Shown here: one piece after another, positions 22,183 to 32,664 of the stretch
Layout: every line of letters starts with the position of its first letter
Position numbering within the stretch: the stretch's first letter is position 1
Assembly (NCBI GenBank): GCA_948470475.1
Contig: OX419347.1
Location: 460,001 to 524,000, forward strand
Source of the DNA: Galaxea fascicularis
Lineage: Eukaryota > Cnidaria > Anthozoa > Scleractinia > Euphylliidae
DNA length: 64,000 bases
Reading direction: 5' to 3'
Program-made: the position numbers and the translations under genes
Notes under the pieces: model-generated
Told to the model about the DNA's origin: nothing
Database searches by the model: none
Seen by the model: the letters and a program-made list of their open reading frames with translations, nothing else

Positions 22183-25100
22183 ATGTCAGAGAGAGCTTTA
22201 CCGCCGCTTGATCTAACGGGATCATCATCTCAAGTTGCCCAGAAATGGCGAAAGTGGAAAAGGGCATTCGAATATTATGCTGAAGGGAAGGGCTTGGAAA
22301 ACACGCGAAAGAAAACTTCACAGCTTCTGCACTTTGCAGGCATGGAAGTCCAGGATATTTTTGAAGATATCGCAGACCCCAATCCGGGAGCCGACCAAGA
22401 TCCGTATGCTGTGTGTATTAGGAAACTAGATCATCATTTCCGTGCTGAAGAAAATGTACCGTTCGAGCGACATGTATTTCGACAACTGGCGCCAAACGAG
22501 GGAGAAGCAGTGGATAAATTTCTGGTGCGTCTTCGCCAGCAGGCGAGACATTGCAATTTCGGTACTTCGTTAGACGATAATTTGAGGGACCAGTTGATCG
22601 AAAAGTTAACCGATATGGAGCTGAAAAGAAAATTGCTGGAAACGAGAAATATCACTTTGGCTGAGGTCTTGGAGAAAGCGAGAGCATCGGAAGCAGCTCG
22701 TCAGCAAATGCAATTTATGATCAGTGGAGCGAGCATCAACGCTGTGGGCAAGAAGGAAGACAGGACAGGAGACCAAGTTGAGAATTTGTGTTACAGTTGT
22801 GGAAAGCAGGGACATTTTTCCCGTGATCTGTGTTGCCCGGCAAAAGGTAGGAAATGCGCCAAGTGTTCGAGATATGGTCATTTCGCGGTTTGTTGCAGAG
22901 GAAGCAATCGTCCCTCACCGAGAGCCGGTGACAATAGAAGAAGTGTTGGCAGGCAGACGAATCATGTGGGAGTTGGTTTGGAGGAAGAGAGTTTTGTTAG
23001 GTGTCATGAGAGCAACCCAGCCTTTTCATTTGCTGTGACAGAAGAAACGGCGGAGGAGGTATGCATGGTGTCAATTTCAAGTGAGCCAACTATGGATGTG
23101 AGTATTAATGGCATTGTTAAAGAAGTATTGATTGATTCGGGGTCGGTGAGCAATTTAATTGGTGAAGAAGATTTTCAAAAGTTGAGAGGGTCAGGTTTTA
23201 AGGGGAAGGTGGAACATTGTTCAAAGAAACTGTTTGCTTATGGGGGGAATAAGGTTGACGTGATCGGTCAATTTGAGGCTGATGTTTCTGCTGGGCATTC
23301 TACAGTGTCTACCAATTTTATCCTTGTTAAGCATGGGCGGTGCATTCTGGGAAATGCAACAGCAAGAGCACTAGGAGTCCTTCATGTTGGACCAAATACA
23401 GCCCCTGTTACAGATTGTAATGCTCTCCAAGATGACATTGTGGGTGAACTCAAAGCAAAGTATCCTAAAGTGTTTGAGGGAGTTGGAAAGTTAAAAGATT
23501 TCAAGTTGAAGTTGCATGTAGACCCAAATGTACCTCCTGTAGCACAAAAGTTGAGGCGAGTCCCATTTGCACTTCGTGACAAAGTAACTGCCAAGATAGA
23601 AGAACTCCTAAGGGAAGACATCATAGAACGAGTCGAAGGCCCTACCACGTGGGCAAGTCCTGTGGTTGTGGCACCAAAGCCCTCTGGTGAGATAAGACTT
23701 TGTGTGGACATGCGCTGCGCTAATGAGGCTATTGTTCGTGAAAGGTTGCCCATCCCCACAGTTGACGAAGTGCTTGAAGAGTTAAATGGCAGCACGGTGT
23801 TTTCTAAACTAGATCTTCGCTGGGGTTTCCATCAAATAGAGTTGCATGAGGATTCGAGGGACATAACTACCTTCATTACCCATGAAGGGCTGTTCAGGTA
23901 CAAGAGGTTGAGTTTTGGGGTGAATGCGGCACCTGAGAAATACCAGCACGTTATCCGTCAAACAATTGCTGGCGTAGAAGGAGTTGTTAACATTGCGGAC
24001 GATTTGATTGTACATGGGAAAAACACCCCAGAACATGACCAGAATTTACACAAGCTGTTAGCCAAGTTACAAGAGAAGAATCTGACCTTGAGATGCGATA
24101 AGTGCACGTTCAGAATGAATAAAGTGGTTTTTATGGGAATTCTCCTTTCCCAGCACGGCATTGGGCCTACCGAGGAGAAAGTGCGGGCAGTGAAAGAGGC
24201 AAGTCGTCCAACATCAGCGACAGAGGTGAGAAGCTTTCTGGGCCTGGTTGGTTTCAGCTCCAGGTTTATTCAAGATTTTGCAACTATCGCTGAACCCCTG
24301 AGGGCACTGACTAGAAATGGGGCCACATTTGAGTGGAAAGAGACACAGGAAAAAGCATTTCAGAAGCTGAAGGAGGAACTGGTAGGAGCGACCATGCTAG
24401 CCTACTTTGACAAGACTGCACACACCAAGGTCATAGCAGATGCCAGCCCAGTAGGACTCGGTGCGGTCCTAGTGCAGGAAGTAGGGGAACAGAGCCGTGC
24501 GGTGTGTTATGCCAGTAGAAGTCTCAGTGACACTGAGCGTCGGTACAGTCAAACAGAAAAAGAAGCTTTAGCACTTGTTTGGGCGTGTGAAAGGTTCAAT
24601 TTGTACTTAAATGGCTTACCTGAATTTGATTTAGTGACTGACCACCAGGCACTCAAAACCATCTACGGTCCAAGATCCAAGCCATCGGCTCGCATTGAAC
24701 GATGGGTGTTGCGGATGCAACCCTACAAGTACAAAGTGTGTTATGTTCCCTCGAGAGAAAACATTGCTGATGCACTGTCCCGGCTGACCAAGATACCAGC
24801 ATCGCAAGGGTATGTTCACGATGAGGAGTACATTCGCGAAGTAACACTTCAAGCAGTACCTGTGGCCTTAAGGATCGAGGAAATAGAAGAAGCCTCCTCG
24901 CAAGACAAGGAATTGAAGGTTGTTCGTGAGTGTCTGCAGAAGGATGACTGGAGTGAGGCACCTAAAGCCTTTGTGATGGTGCGAAATGAGTTGACCTCTG
25001 TTGGCCAGGTCGTGCTACGTGGAACTAGAATTGTCATTCCAGGAAACCTGCGGAAGAGAGTCCTTGATCTGGCTCATGAAGGCCATCAGGGGATTGTCAA

Positions 25101-26196
25101 AACTAAAGAGCGTTTGAGGTCTAAGGTTTGGTGGCCCGGTATCGACCAGCAGGCAGAAAGGAGATGTAGAGAATGTTTTGGGTGTCAGATGGTTACCAAA
25201 CATGTTCCGCCCCCACCAGTCAAACCCACAAGACTACCCGACACAGCGTGGCAGGAAGTAGCCCTGGATCTGCTTGGACCAATGCCTGGAGGAGAATATC
25301 TATTAGTGGTGGTGGATTATTTCTCTAGATGGATGGAAGTTGATGTTATTCGTTCTACAACAAGTGCCACAATTATTAAGTGTCTAGACAACCATTTTGC
25401 TCGGTACGGGACACCAGTTGGTCTGAGAACTGACAATGGCCCCAACCTTGTGTCTGATGAGATGGAGAAGTACCTAGAGGAAATGGGCATTGTTCATCAC
25501 CACACTACGCCTTTGTGGCCAAGAGCCAATGGTGAGGTAGAGAGAGAAAATAGATCTCTTTTGAAGGCCATGCGAGTTTTCCAAGCTGAAGGGAAAAATT
25601 GGCGTTCCGAGCTTAACAAGTTCTTACTGGCCTACCGATCTACCAATCACACTACCACTGGAGTAAGCCCTGCAGAATTGTTTTTCAAGAGGAAGTTGAC
25701 AACCAAGTTACCAGAGCTCCAGGAAGGTGATGGAAAACAGAGCGCCGTGGTGTACCAACAAGTCAGAGACCGAGACGCAGAGAGGAAACAGCTGGCCAAA
25801 GATTATGCCGATAGAAGAAATCATGCTAAAGACAGAGATGTCAATGTAGGGGATGAAGTATTGCTAGAGAGAATGAAGGAAAACAAGCTATCCCCGTCTT
25901 ATGAAAGCGAGCCTTACAAAGTTACAGGTCGTCATGGTGATCAGGTTGTCTTGCAGTCCCCTCAGGGAGTGGAGTACAAAAGGAACCTACAACATGTTAA
26001 GCCACTGGTAATTCCTGACATTAATGGCAGTGCAGAAGTAGAACCAAGACCCCCTGATGAAGCTGCACCACCGGAACATGTGGACCGCCCGATTCAGGAA
26101 CATGCGCCTCCGGAAGTGACGCCTGAAAATACGCCACGTCGTTCCGGAAGAGTTACACGAGCCCCTAGAGCACTGGCTGACTATATATTGTATTGA
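22183..26196 (+). CDS. Gag-Pol polyprotein of Ty3/gypsy element
   Basis: A single 1,337-residue frame from the ATG at 22183; no gag/pol frameshift is needed. In order it holds: gag capsid-like region (1-200); two zinc knuckles from residue 203, the first with an irregular spacing after His (CYSCGKQGH..), the second CAKC....H....C; aspartic protease with DSGS at 318; reverse transcriptase (LDLRWGFHQI; active-site box IADD with D606 and D607 in place of the more usual YVDD or YIDD); RNase H (ADAS, D753; TDHQALK); integrase zinc region (H965, H968, CRECFGC) and the catalytic triad D1029, D1084, E1120 with 35-residue spacing. The C-terminus is Pro/Glu-rich. All catalytic residues I can check are present, so it may be active. 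Confidence 0.95.
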   Translation: MSERALPPLDLTGSSSQVAQKWRKWKRAFEYYAEGKGLENTRKKTSQLLHFAGMEVQDIFEDIADPNPGADQDPYAVCIRKLDHHFRAEENVPFERHVFRQLAPNEGEAVDKFLVRLRQQARHCNFGTSLDDNLRDQLIEKLTDMELKRKLLETRNITLAEVLEKARASEAARQQMQFMISGASINAVGKKEDRTGDQVENLCYSCGKQGHFSRDLCCPAKGRKCAKCSRYGHFAVCCRGSNRPSPRAGDNRRSVGRQTNHVGVGLEEESFVRCHESNPAFSFAVTEETAEEVCMVSISSEPTMDVSINGIVKEVLIDSGSVSNLIGEEDFQKLRGSGFKGKVEHCSKKLFAYGGNKVDVIGQFEADVSAGHSTVSTNFILVKHGRCILGNATARALGVLHVGPNTAPVTDCNALQDDIVGELKAKYPKVFEGVGKLKDFKLKLHVDPNVPPVAQKLRRVPFALRDKVTAKIEELLREDIIERVEGPTTWASPVVVAPKPSGEIRLCVDMRCANEAIVRERLPIPTVDEVLEELNGSTVFSKLDLRWGFHQIELHEDSRDITTFITHEGLFRYKRLSFGVNAAPEKYQHVIRQTIAGVEGVVNIADDLIVHGKNTPEHDQNLHKLLAKLQEKNLTLRCDKCTFRMNKVVFMGILLSQHGIGPTEEKVRAVKEASRPTSATEVRSFLGLVGFSSRFIQDFATIAEPLRALTRNGATFEWKETQEKAFQKLKEELVGATMLAYFDKTAHTKVIADASPVGLGAVLVQEVGEQSRAVCYASRSLSDTERRYSQTEKEALALVWACERFNLYLNGLPEFDLVTDHQALKTIYGPRSKPSARIERWVLRMQPYKYKVCYVPSRENIADALSRLTKIPASQGYVHDEEYIREVTLQAVPVALRIEEIEEASSQDKELKVVRECLQKDDWSEAPKAFVMVRNELTSVGQVVLRGTRIVIPGNLRKRVLDLAHEGHQGIVKTKERLRSKVWWPGIDQQAERRCRECFGCQMVTKHVPPPPVKPTRLPDTAWQEVALDLLGPMPGGEYLLVVVDYFSRWMEVDVIRSTTSATIIKCLDNHFARYGTPVGLRTDNGPNLVSDEMEKYLEEMGIVHHHTTPLWPRANGEVERENRSLLKAMRVFQAEGKNWRSELNKFLLAYRSTNHTTTGVSPAELFFKRKLTTKLPELQEGDGKQSAVVYQQVRDRDAERKQLAKDYADRRNHAKDRDVNVGDEVLLERMKENKLSPSYESEPYKVTGRHGDQVVLQSPQGVEYKRNLQHVKPLVIPDINGSAEVEPRPPDEAAPPEHVDRPIQEHAPPEVTPENTPRRSGRVTRAPRALADYILY

Positions 26197-26388
26197 ACTT
26201 TCAGGGAACTGCTTTGGATTGGCAACTTCGATAGCCAGCATTATGACTTTAGTTGATATTGAAACTTTAAGAGAACAGTGAAGACATTGCTTTTATCCTC
26301 ATAGTTTTTAGACGTTGAACTTGCGAGACATTGGCTGAGTAAGATCGCTTCTTTTGTTCATGTTACATATATATAAGAGTTTATTGCC

Positions 26389-26403
26389 GGAGAAAGGGAA
26401 GGA
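26389..26403 (+). promoter_or_regulatory. Polypurine tract
   Basis: GGAGAAAGGGAAGGA, all purine, ends one base before the 3' LTR. It is the expected plus-strand primer site. A TATA-like TATATATAAG (26368-26377) lies just upstream, outside the LTR. Confidence 0.85.
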
Positions 26404-26404
26404 T

Positions 26405-26527
26405 TGTAGTGTACTGCTGGGAACTGGGACGAGTACATCCGGGCATGCAAGAAGGCGTAGAGACGTGGAAGCCATGATGGCCTACTTAGTGTGACTTAGT
26501 GTTGATTGTGTGTGCCAAAACACTACA
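26405..26527 (+). repeat. 3' LTR, 123 bp
   Basis: Identical to the 5' LTR and immediately followed by the target duplication ATCAC. Confidence 0.97.
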
Positions 26528-27021
26528 ATCACCTCCACCTGTGAAAGTATGATCCTAGCTTTTCTCAATGTTTTTAACTTGAATGCCATACCTAGGTAAC
26601 ATACTCAGATCGATTTCCAGAGATATTTAAATTTTGTGATGTATATTCCTCCTTAAACCATTTGTGATGTTATCAATTTTAAAGCAAAAACATGAATATC
26701 TCAGGAATGAAAGAAGACCTTTCAAAAAGGAATGTGCCATTCTTACTCACTTTTAAGGGCCTTTTGAATAAGCAAACTTAATTTTTTACTTCATAGGCAC
26801 TTTAAGATACATGTGGCAAGAAATAATTGTGTTTAACTTATAACTGTACTGTATTGAGACTCATTTACACTTCAAATCTTTATGTAATCAAATAGGCAGA
26901 CAAAACCTTGCAATGTTGTACTTTTATTACACTGTACTCTATTCCTTGGTCATCTTGTGTTATTTGAGTGAAGCTGAACTGAACTGTTATTTGTAAACAT
27001 ATTGCATGTTGTACATGTAAG

Positions 27022-27027
27022 AATAAA
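27022..27027 (+). terminator. Poly(A) signal, likely LSM4
   Basis: AATAAA on the plus strand. No canonical signal occurs between the LSM4 stop codon (21829) and the retrotransposon, so before the insertion the LSM4 3' UTR would have been about 700 nt and ended here. Confidence 0.5.
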
Positions 27028-27175
27028 AGTGAAGTATTAATTTGCAAAGAGAACTGTCTGTCTAATTATTCTTGTTAGGTGACTTTTTATACTTACATAC
27101 ACACTTTATTAATTTTATTTAAACATGGTAAAATCTTCAGTGTCACATTGAAATAAAAAGTAAATTACATCAACA

Positions 27176-27444
27176 TTATTTTACAAGATTGCCGTAGGGG
27201 AGCCCGACTCGCAATATTGTTGTAAAGTCAGTCAATTTCACCTTTAAACTGTCCAGGAGATTGTAATGAGTATGAAAAGGGTTATAATAGGATAATGGTC
27301 ATAATGTCACCTTTTGTGATTATCAGAAGGGTTGCAATACACAACACATTAAACAGTGACCTTGTACCTCCAAAGATGTGGCTTTTGCTTTGAACATCTC
27401 TCTTACATTCAGTAGCCCAATAGCATACAATTCGTCCCAAAAAC
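27176..27444 (-). CDS. Possible terminal exons of an unrecognised gene
   Basis: Segment 27176-27248 follows a cag acceptor, is open for 24 codons (..VKLTDFTTILRVGLPYGNL..) and ends in TAA, with AATAAA on the minus strand at 27105-27110. Segment 27368-27444 has a good acceptor and a GAG|gtacaa donor and is open in two frames. The phases of the two segments do not match through the obvious donor; a weaker donor 8 bp further downstream would fix this. No upstream exon or family was recognised. It could be the end of a gene enclosing the neighbouring GPCR, or a chance pair. Confidence 0.2.
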
Positions 27445-28042
27445 CTGAATGGAAATCATTGAATTTTACTGTAGATAAATATAGAATATCTTATCTGTCT
27501 GTCATTTTTATAGACATATGAGGACAACTGACAGTGAGGAATTAGAAAGTTTAAACAACAGTTAAGTGTTTTCTAACCGAATCCATTAAGTGGATTTTTG
27601 ACTAGTACAGAAATGATTTGTTTCGGTTGAATTTAACTCAATTGGGTTCGTTGCGTGAATAAAAAAGAACCTCAGAAAAAAGAAATTAAAACTAAGAAAA
27701 AGACAGGCAACTGGAGCAGAATACAGGACACTACCCCAGTTGATGTCCAGCCCCAAGAGAATGTAACTAACAAATAGTAACATAAATAATAAATAAATAA
27801 ATACTTCTGTAGCAAATGTTATTTGTATTAATGTATAACCCTTAATTAATAGCCCTTCTATTATTGTATTTAATGCTCATTTTACTGAGTGACCGCTGGT
27901 CCCTCTATTGTCAGATTAGCCTTGCTAATGCATGGCGATTATTCCCAATTAAAGATTAAAGATGAGGTACGCTTAAAGTAAACAAAGCTCGTTCAGTTCC
28001 TAATTATGCTTGCTGTCATTGATGATGATGACTACACCCTCT

Positions 28043-29597
28043 CTACAGCCATGCAGACATTGCATGCTGGGGTGGCTGGATCTGAGGTTCTTCTTTCGTT
28101 TCAACTCTTTCCAGAACACAAATGTCCGTTTGAGACTTCACTGTTATTATCTCAAAATGTAGCGTTGTTTCCACTGCCGGCACAGATTGTTCACCTTGTT
28201 CCTCTAACTGTGTAGATCCCTGGAAATTCAATAGTCGGCGAAATTCGCGCTGGAAAGGGGGACTCAAGGCTCCATAAATAAGGGGGTTGAGAACGCTTGA
28301 GGTCTGGAGCAGGAAAGGTATCACCACAGTTAACTCGTGTGGGGCCTTTCCGATGATGACCCTTGCGATGAAAATCACTACAAACGTTGGGAGCCAACAG
28401 AGCGCAAAGGCAAAGACCAGGACAAAAAGAACTTTGGAAAGATTAATTTCCTGGACACTGACAGCACTGAGTGAAGAAAACAAACCCGCGTTGTGTTCAC
28501 GGATTGTTTTAGAAACATGGTGGTAAGAAAAGCAAACTATTGATAGACAAAACACAACCAGAATAAACACTACGATAAGAGTAAAGACTGTTTCCGCCAT
28601 TTGGCTTGTAAATTTGTAGGCACAGAAACACCCGGCTGGGTTAACACTGAACTCTCCAGCACCAACGATTGTTGGGTAAAGAACAAAGGAGGCGATCACA
28701 AGCCACAGGCAACCCAGCATGAACAGCGCGCGCCTGCCACCAAACAACTTATTATAGTGCTGCGACTTTACAACTCGAAAGTACCTGAAAAGAGGAATAA
28801 AGGCGTTCTTATAAATGTTAATAAAAAAAGTATTTATATAGCGCTATTATCATTATTTGCTTGTGGCGCTTTACAATAAAACTTTTCCCATACTGTTTGT
28901 CCAGCGAAAGAACGAACAGTGACTTGGCCCACACAACATCGTATGGTTTTAAGATAAAACTCGATCCTCCTTTAATCAGCCCCTTTAAAAGCCCAACTAA
29001 AAGGGAAAAGTAATACAGCACTTCTCGAGAGCTGCTGATTTCGCTCGTCTTAATCCATCCCAGGAGCCCAGGGCTCCTTCCATCCTTAAAAATGTTCACT
29101 CTTCACGCCTGCCTCTCCCCTCCCCCCCTTCCCTCCTCATCGTCTCCACCCCAGCGTGCATCAGACTAAGGTCTGTTGGTGAGTGAAATAGTTCGCAAAG
29201 TGAAGGTTTTGTACCCGATAAAGAGACGCAAGAAGCCCTTGCTTGAGCCGAACCATAGTTACCTGTTTACAGCGGTCAACGTCATCGTTGTCACGGAGAC
29301 ATAAGCCAGAAAGTGGACCAGGAAGCCACTCAAGCGACATGCTGTCATACCGACTACCAGTCTTCCCGCTACTAAGGTGCTGGCAAACAGAGTTCCAGGG
29401 ATGCACGCATTCAACAGATCGGTGACTGCTAGGGCTGCGATGTAGACGTTAGTGGAGTTTCGCAGACGAGGATTTCGCCAGAGGGCGACGAAAATCAGAA
29501 CATTGCCGATGACAGCGAGGATGATCAGTGCTATGGATACCAAGGATTCAAACACGATAAGACCTGTACTTCTTGCAGGAAACAGCACTTTAGACAT
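28043..29597 (-). CDS. Class A (rhodopsin-family) GPCR, 2 exons
   Basis: Exons 29263-29597 and 28043-28784 join in phase 2 to 358 residues. Seven hydrophobic segments carry the class A landmarks: GNVLIF (TM1), LAVTDLL (TM2), NRY in place of DRY at the end of TM3, FALCWLP (TM6) and NPLIYG (TM7). Cysteines expected for the TM3-ECL2 disulfide are present (TACRL; GCFCAYKF). The cytoplasmic tail is about 55 residues and rich in Glu/Gln. NRY is found in melatonin-type receptors and in many orphan cnidarian receptors. The ligand cannot be inferred. The single intron splits the Arg codon of NRY. Confidence 0.88.
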
Positions 29598-31585
29598 GTT
29601 TAGTTCGATACTGAATATACCTCACTGAGTAAGAGGAATTACTCGTTCAGTCCTTTTGACAACTAGAAAACGAGCGTTGAGACGAGTGAAGATTTTCCTC
29701 CGTATCACTGAGTCGTGGACACTTTCTTGCATTCGAATCTGGCTGCGCTGAATTGCAAAGCGCATTGACGAGCAAATGAGATCCTTCGAAAACCTCAAAA
29801 ACTAATGCAGTACTTGAAATAGCTTGGAAGTCTACAAATTAGAAAATTCATGTAACCAAATGACTATCTGAAATCAGCTGCCAGGCTCCAAAACCACATT
29901 GAAGCTTCACAATTTTCTGTTTTGTACAAACGTTTGATTAATGTCGTTTTGTAGTATCCACGATTGGGCCTTGATTTGACAGTTCTAACATTGACTGAAA
30001 TGTCTCTATGTAACGAGAAGCCAAGTTTTTCGCTTCGTGCGCGACACGAGCAGCCAGAGAACGGATTACCCTTGATAGCCTGACGCCTCTGTATATCGTT
30101 ACGTCAGTGAAGTAATTTTCAATGTCATTTTTCTTATGTTAATGTCTTACATTGAAGAAAAGAAACCACTTACGATTGGAGGTATTAAGCACAATTTCGC
30201 ATTTGCAGAAGCTTAATTGACATCTCAGGAGGGCCACTTTTTAAAGTGCCATCAAATCTGCACTAAAACACACATACACAAATCAACAGGACACAGTGTA
30301 TACATGATACAAACAGTAAAAACCGAAGCGTCTGTCACATTTGAAGGGTCGAGCAGCCTGTAACGAATGATTTTTAAAAGAAGCCTGCTCGGTGTCGCGG
30401 ATTCTCTCTCAAGTCTCAAAGAGATGCCTCGGGCTCGAGTAGAAAAACAATTGTCTCGCCCGCGCCTGACTTTTCTCATTTATCGTCTCTGTAAATGTTT
30501 GCGACACCACAATAAATATTCCCTTAGCAAAAACTTAATCTTGTCGCACGATTGAATGTAGTAATACAAATGTATAGAAGAATAATTATTCTTTTCTTAT
30601 TTCGGACGCCCCTATGGGTAAATAACAGTCTGACAGGTGAAGATTTATGAGCCTAACAAGCCTAGCTCTTTTTAAAAAGCACTTCCAGTTAAAAGAAAAC
30701 AAAACAAAACAAAAAACAACGGGATATTTAGTCAGAATTTTACTGTAAAAATAACTTCAATTTCTTAAAGAATAATGCCGGGTTATGGTGGCTTTCACAT
30801 GAAACGCTGCAATTTTGAATTTAGAATTTAATCGGTGGACCTGGTGATCATGATTAATACAACTTTAAGTTGAATCGATAAACAGCACCACAGGAAAGAA
30901 ATACACGGCAGCTTTCATTTAAATTGATCTTGTTGGTCACAGCACGAAAGTTAGAACCAGTATAGACTCAGGGAGGCTTGGCACACTTTTACAGGTTCAT
31001 TACTTCCGCAAAGCTATAAAAATGCCCATGCCGAAGAGAAATGACAGGTTCAGCTAGAATGACATTACAAACTGATGTCCACCTGCAGAGAAAAACATAG
31101 CTGACAGTAATTTGTTAATAACCGCTTTCGAAATATTGAAATATTGAACACTGAACCATGCTTTTGGTCCTTCTGGAATGACCTTAAGCTCTTGGTGGTT
31201 TTGACAACGAAATTACGATGGCAAAGAGCTTTTCGAGTGCTTCTTTTCATCTAAAGGGCTTAGGAAATTAAAGACTATTTGAATTTTTGTTGTGCGAATG
31301 AGACTGAAAAAAATCAATTAATTAAATTCTTAAAGATGACGAATCTTACAGCTAGCTTGCAGGTGATTTTATTACTCAGCAGTTTACTGGTTTTCCCCTT
31401 GAAAACAATTTACTTTTCATATGGCTCGGTCGTTTACCAGACAGACGTTTGTTTTTTAAGTCAGACATGACTTCGCTTAGACTCCGTGTAGATCCGCAAT
31501 AAAATCACATCTACAGAAGATAAGTTAGGTACGGGTTGCCAAATTTTTCAGCCGCATTATGCTTATTACTCCCAGTTGCTTCTTA

Positions 31586-31617
<32 letters not shown>

Positions 31618-31780
31618 TTATCCATGCTCATTCGCTACTGCTTTTATGGATTGTAAATCGAGTCGTTTAATGTGACAGTTCAGACGGAGGATGCTTTCAT
31701 CCATGCCGGTTTTACATCAAAACGAGCGGATATTTTACGAGTTACGAAGGATGGGTGAGTATGAACAAGAATTAAAAAGT

Positions 31781-31957
31781 CAGGGTCCCAAAGGCGGGGG
31801 GGTCCTTGGAGCCCGATCTGCTTGACTGCTTGGAGCCCTGATCATTTTTGCCTGTTATGGGCCTAAAAAGCCCTAAAAATTAATCCTGGAGCCCTGGAGC
31901 CCTGCCCTTTCAAGCTCGGAGCCCTGGAGCCCTAGACCCCTTCGCTTTGGGACCCTG
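31781..31957. repeat. Small element with 13-bp inverted ends
   Basis: Begins CAGGGTCCCAAAG and ends with its reverse complement CTTTGGGACCCTG. The inside is built from repeated GGAGCCCTGGAGCCCTG and GGGCC-type blocks. No clear target duplication was seen. Confidence 0.6.
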
Positions 31958-32603
31958 CAATGTCATGGGTTTTGGTACTCATCTGCCTAAAATTGACCTT
32001 ATTGGCCGGTAATTTAGCCCCGATTCAGTTTTAAACTATGACCTGTTAAACTGACTGGTACAGCAACTGTTCTTCATTAATTACCTTTGAAATAAAAGCA
32101 TACTTATTACGACTACAAGGTACCATAGGAATCTACTTGATCAGTTGTTGTTACATCTAAGGAACAGAGATTACACAAATAAAGTAGAACATCACACACT
32201 GATCACACACAGCTCTTTCCAGCTCCAAACTAGAAGTAACAGGTCGCCCGAGCGGGGGATAGTGCAGGATATGCCGCTCAAGGGCATTGTATATTTAGTA
32301 ATTATGATTTTTCACAAAACTCAAGTCTCAACAGAAAATACTTGTACCGGGTGGACGCGTACTTTACACTGTAATAACTGGTAATAACATTTTAGCTCTC
32401 GTATAGTGGTCATACATGGAAACCAAACACCTCTAAAAAAATACCCTTTAATGACCTTAGAAAATAACATTAACATAAAGTAACTGATCGAGAAAGACTA
32501 GAATCCTTTGTTTTAAAAGGGGAGCACTGAATTTAATGAACTTGTAGCTCTCTGTATAAAACTAAATGAAACTGCAAAAGTTAAAAGTATGGACATCAAT
32601 ATT

Positions 32604-32606
32604 AAC

Positions 32607-32637
<31 letters not shown>

Positions 32638-32664
32638 TAATGATAATAATAATAATAATAATAA
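32604..32664 (+). repeat. (AAT)n microsatellite
   Basis: About twenty AAT units, interrupted once by ATAATG, followed by AT-rich repeat-like sequence containing AAAGCGCTTTACAA. Confidence 0.95.

Larger units (their letters stand above)
22038..26527 (+). mobile_element. Intact Ty3/gypsy LTR retrotransposon
   Basis: A complete 4,490-bp element. Its two LTRs are 123 bp each and identical, starting TGTAGTGT and ending ACACTACA. It is flanked by the 5-bp target duplication ATCAC (22033-22037 and 26528-26532). A primer-binding site, one uninterrupted gag-pol frame and a polypurine tract are in the canonical order. Identical LTRs and an unbroken frame mean a recent insertion. The RT and integrase motifs resemble the K02A2.6/Mag-like branch of Metaviridae; no envelope frame is present. 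Confidence 0.97.
26533..28042. other. LSM4 3' flank and intergenic stretch
   Basis: 26533-27030 is probably the continuation of the LSM4 3' UTR interrupted by the retrotransposon. Beyond it lie two minus-strand exon-like segments (27176-27248 and 27368-27444) and a dispersed motif near 27922 shared with about 5212. No other gene is visible. Confidence 0.5.

Noticed and set aside
22038..26527. Endogenous retrovirus with envelope
   Set aside because: There is no envelope frame after the integrase, and only gag-pol is present. It is a Ty3/gypsy retrotransposon.
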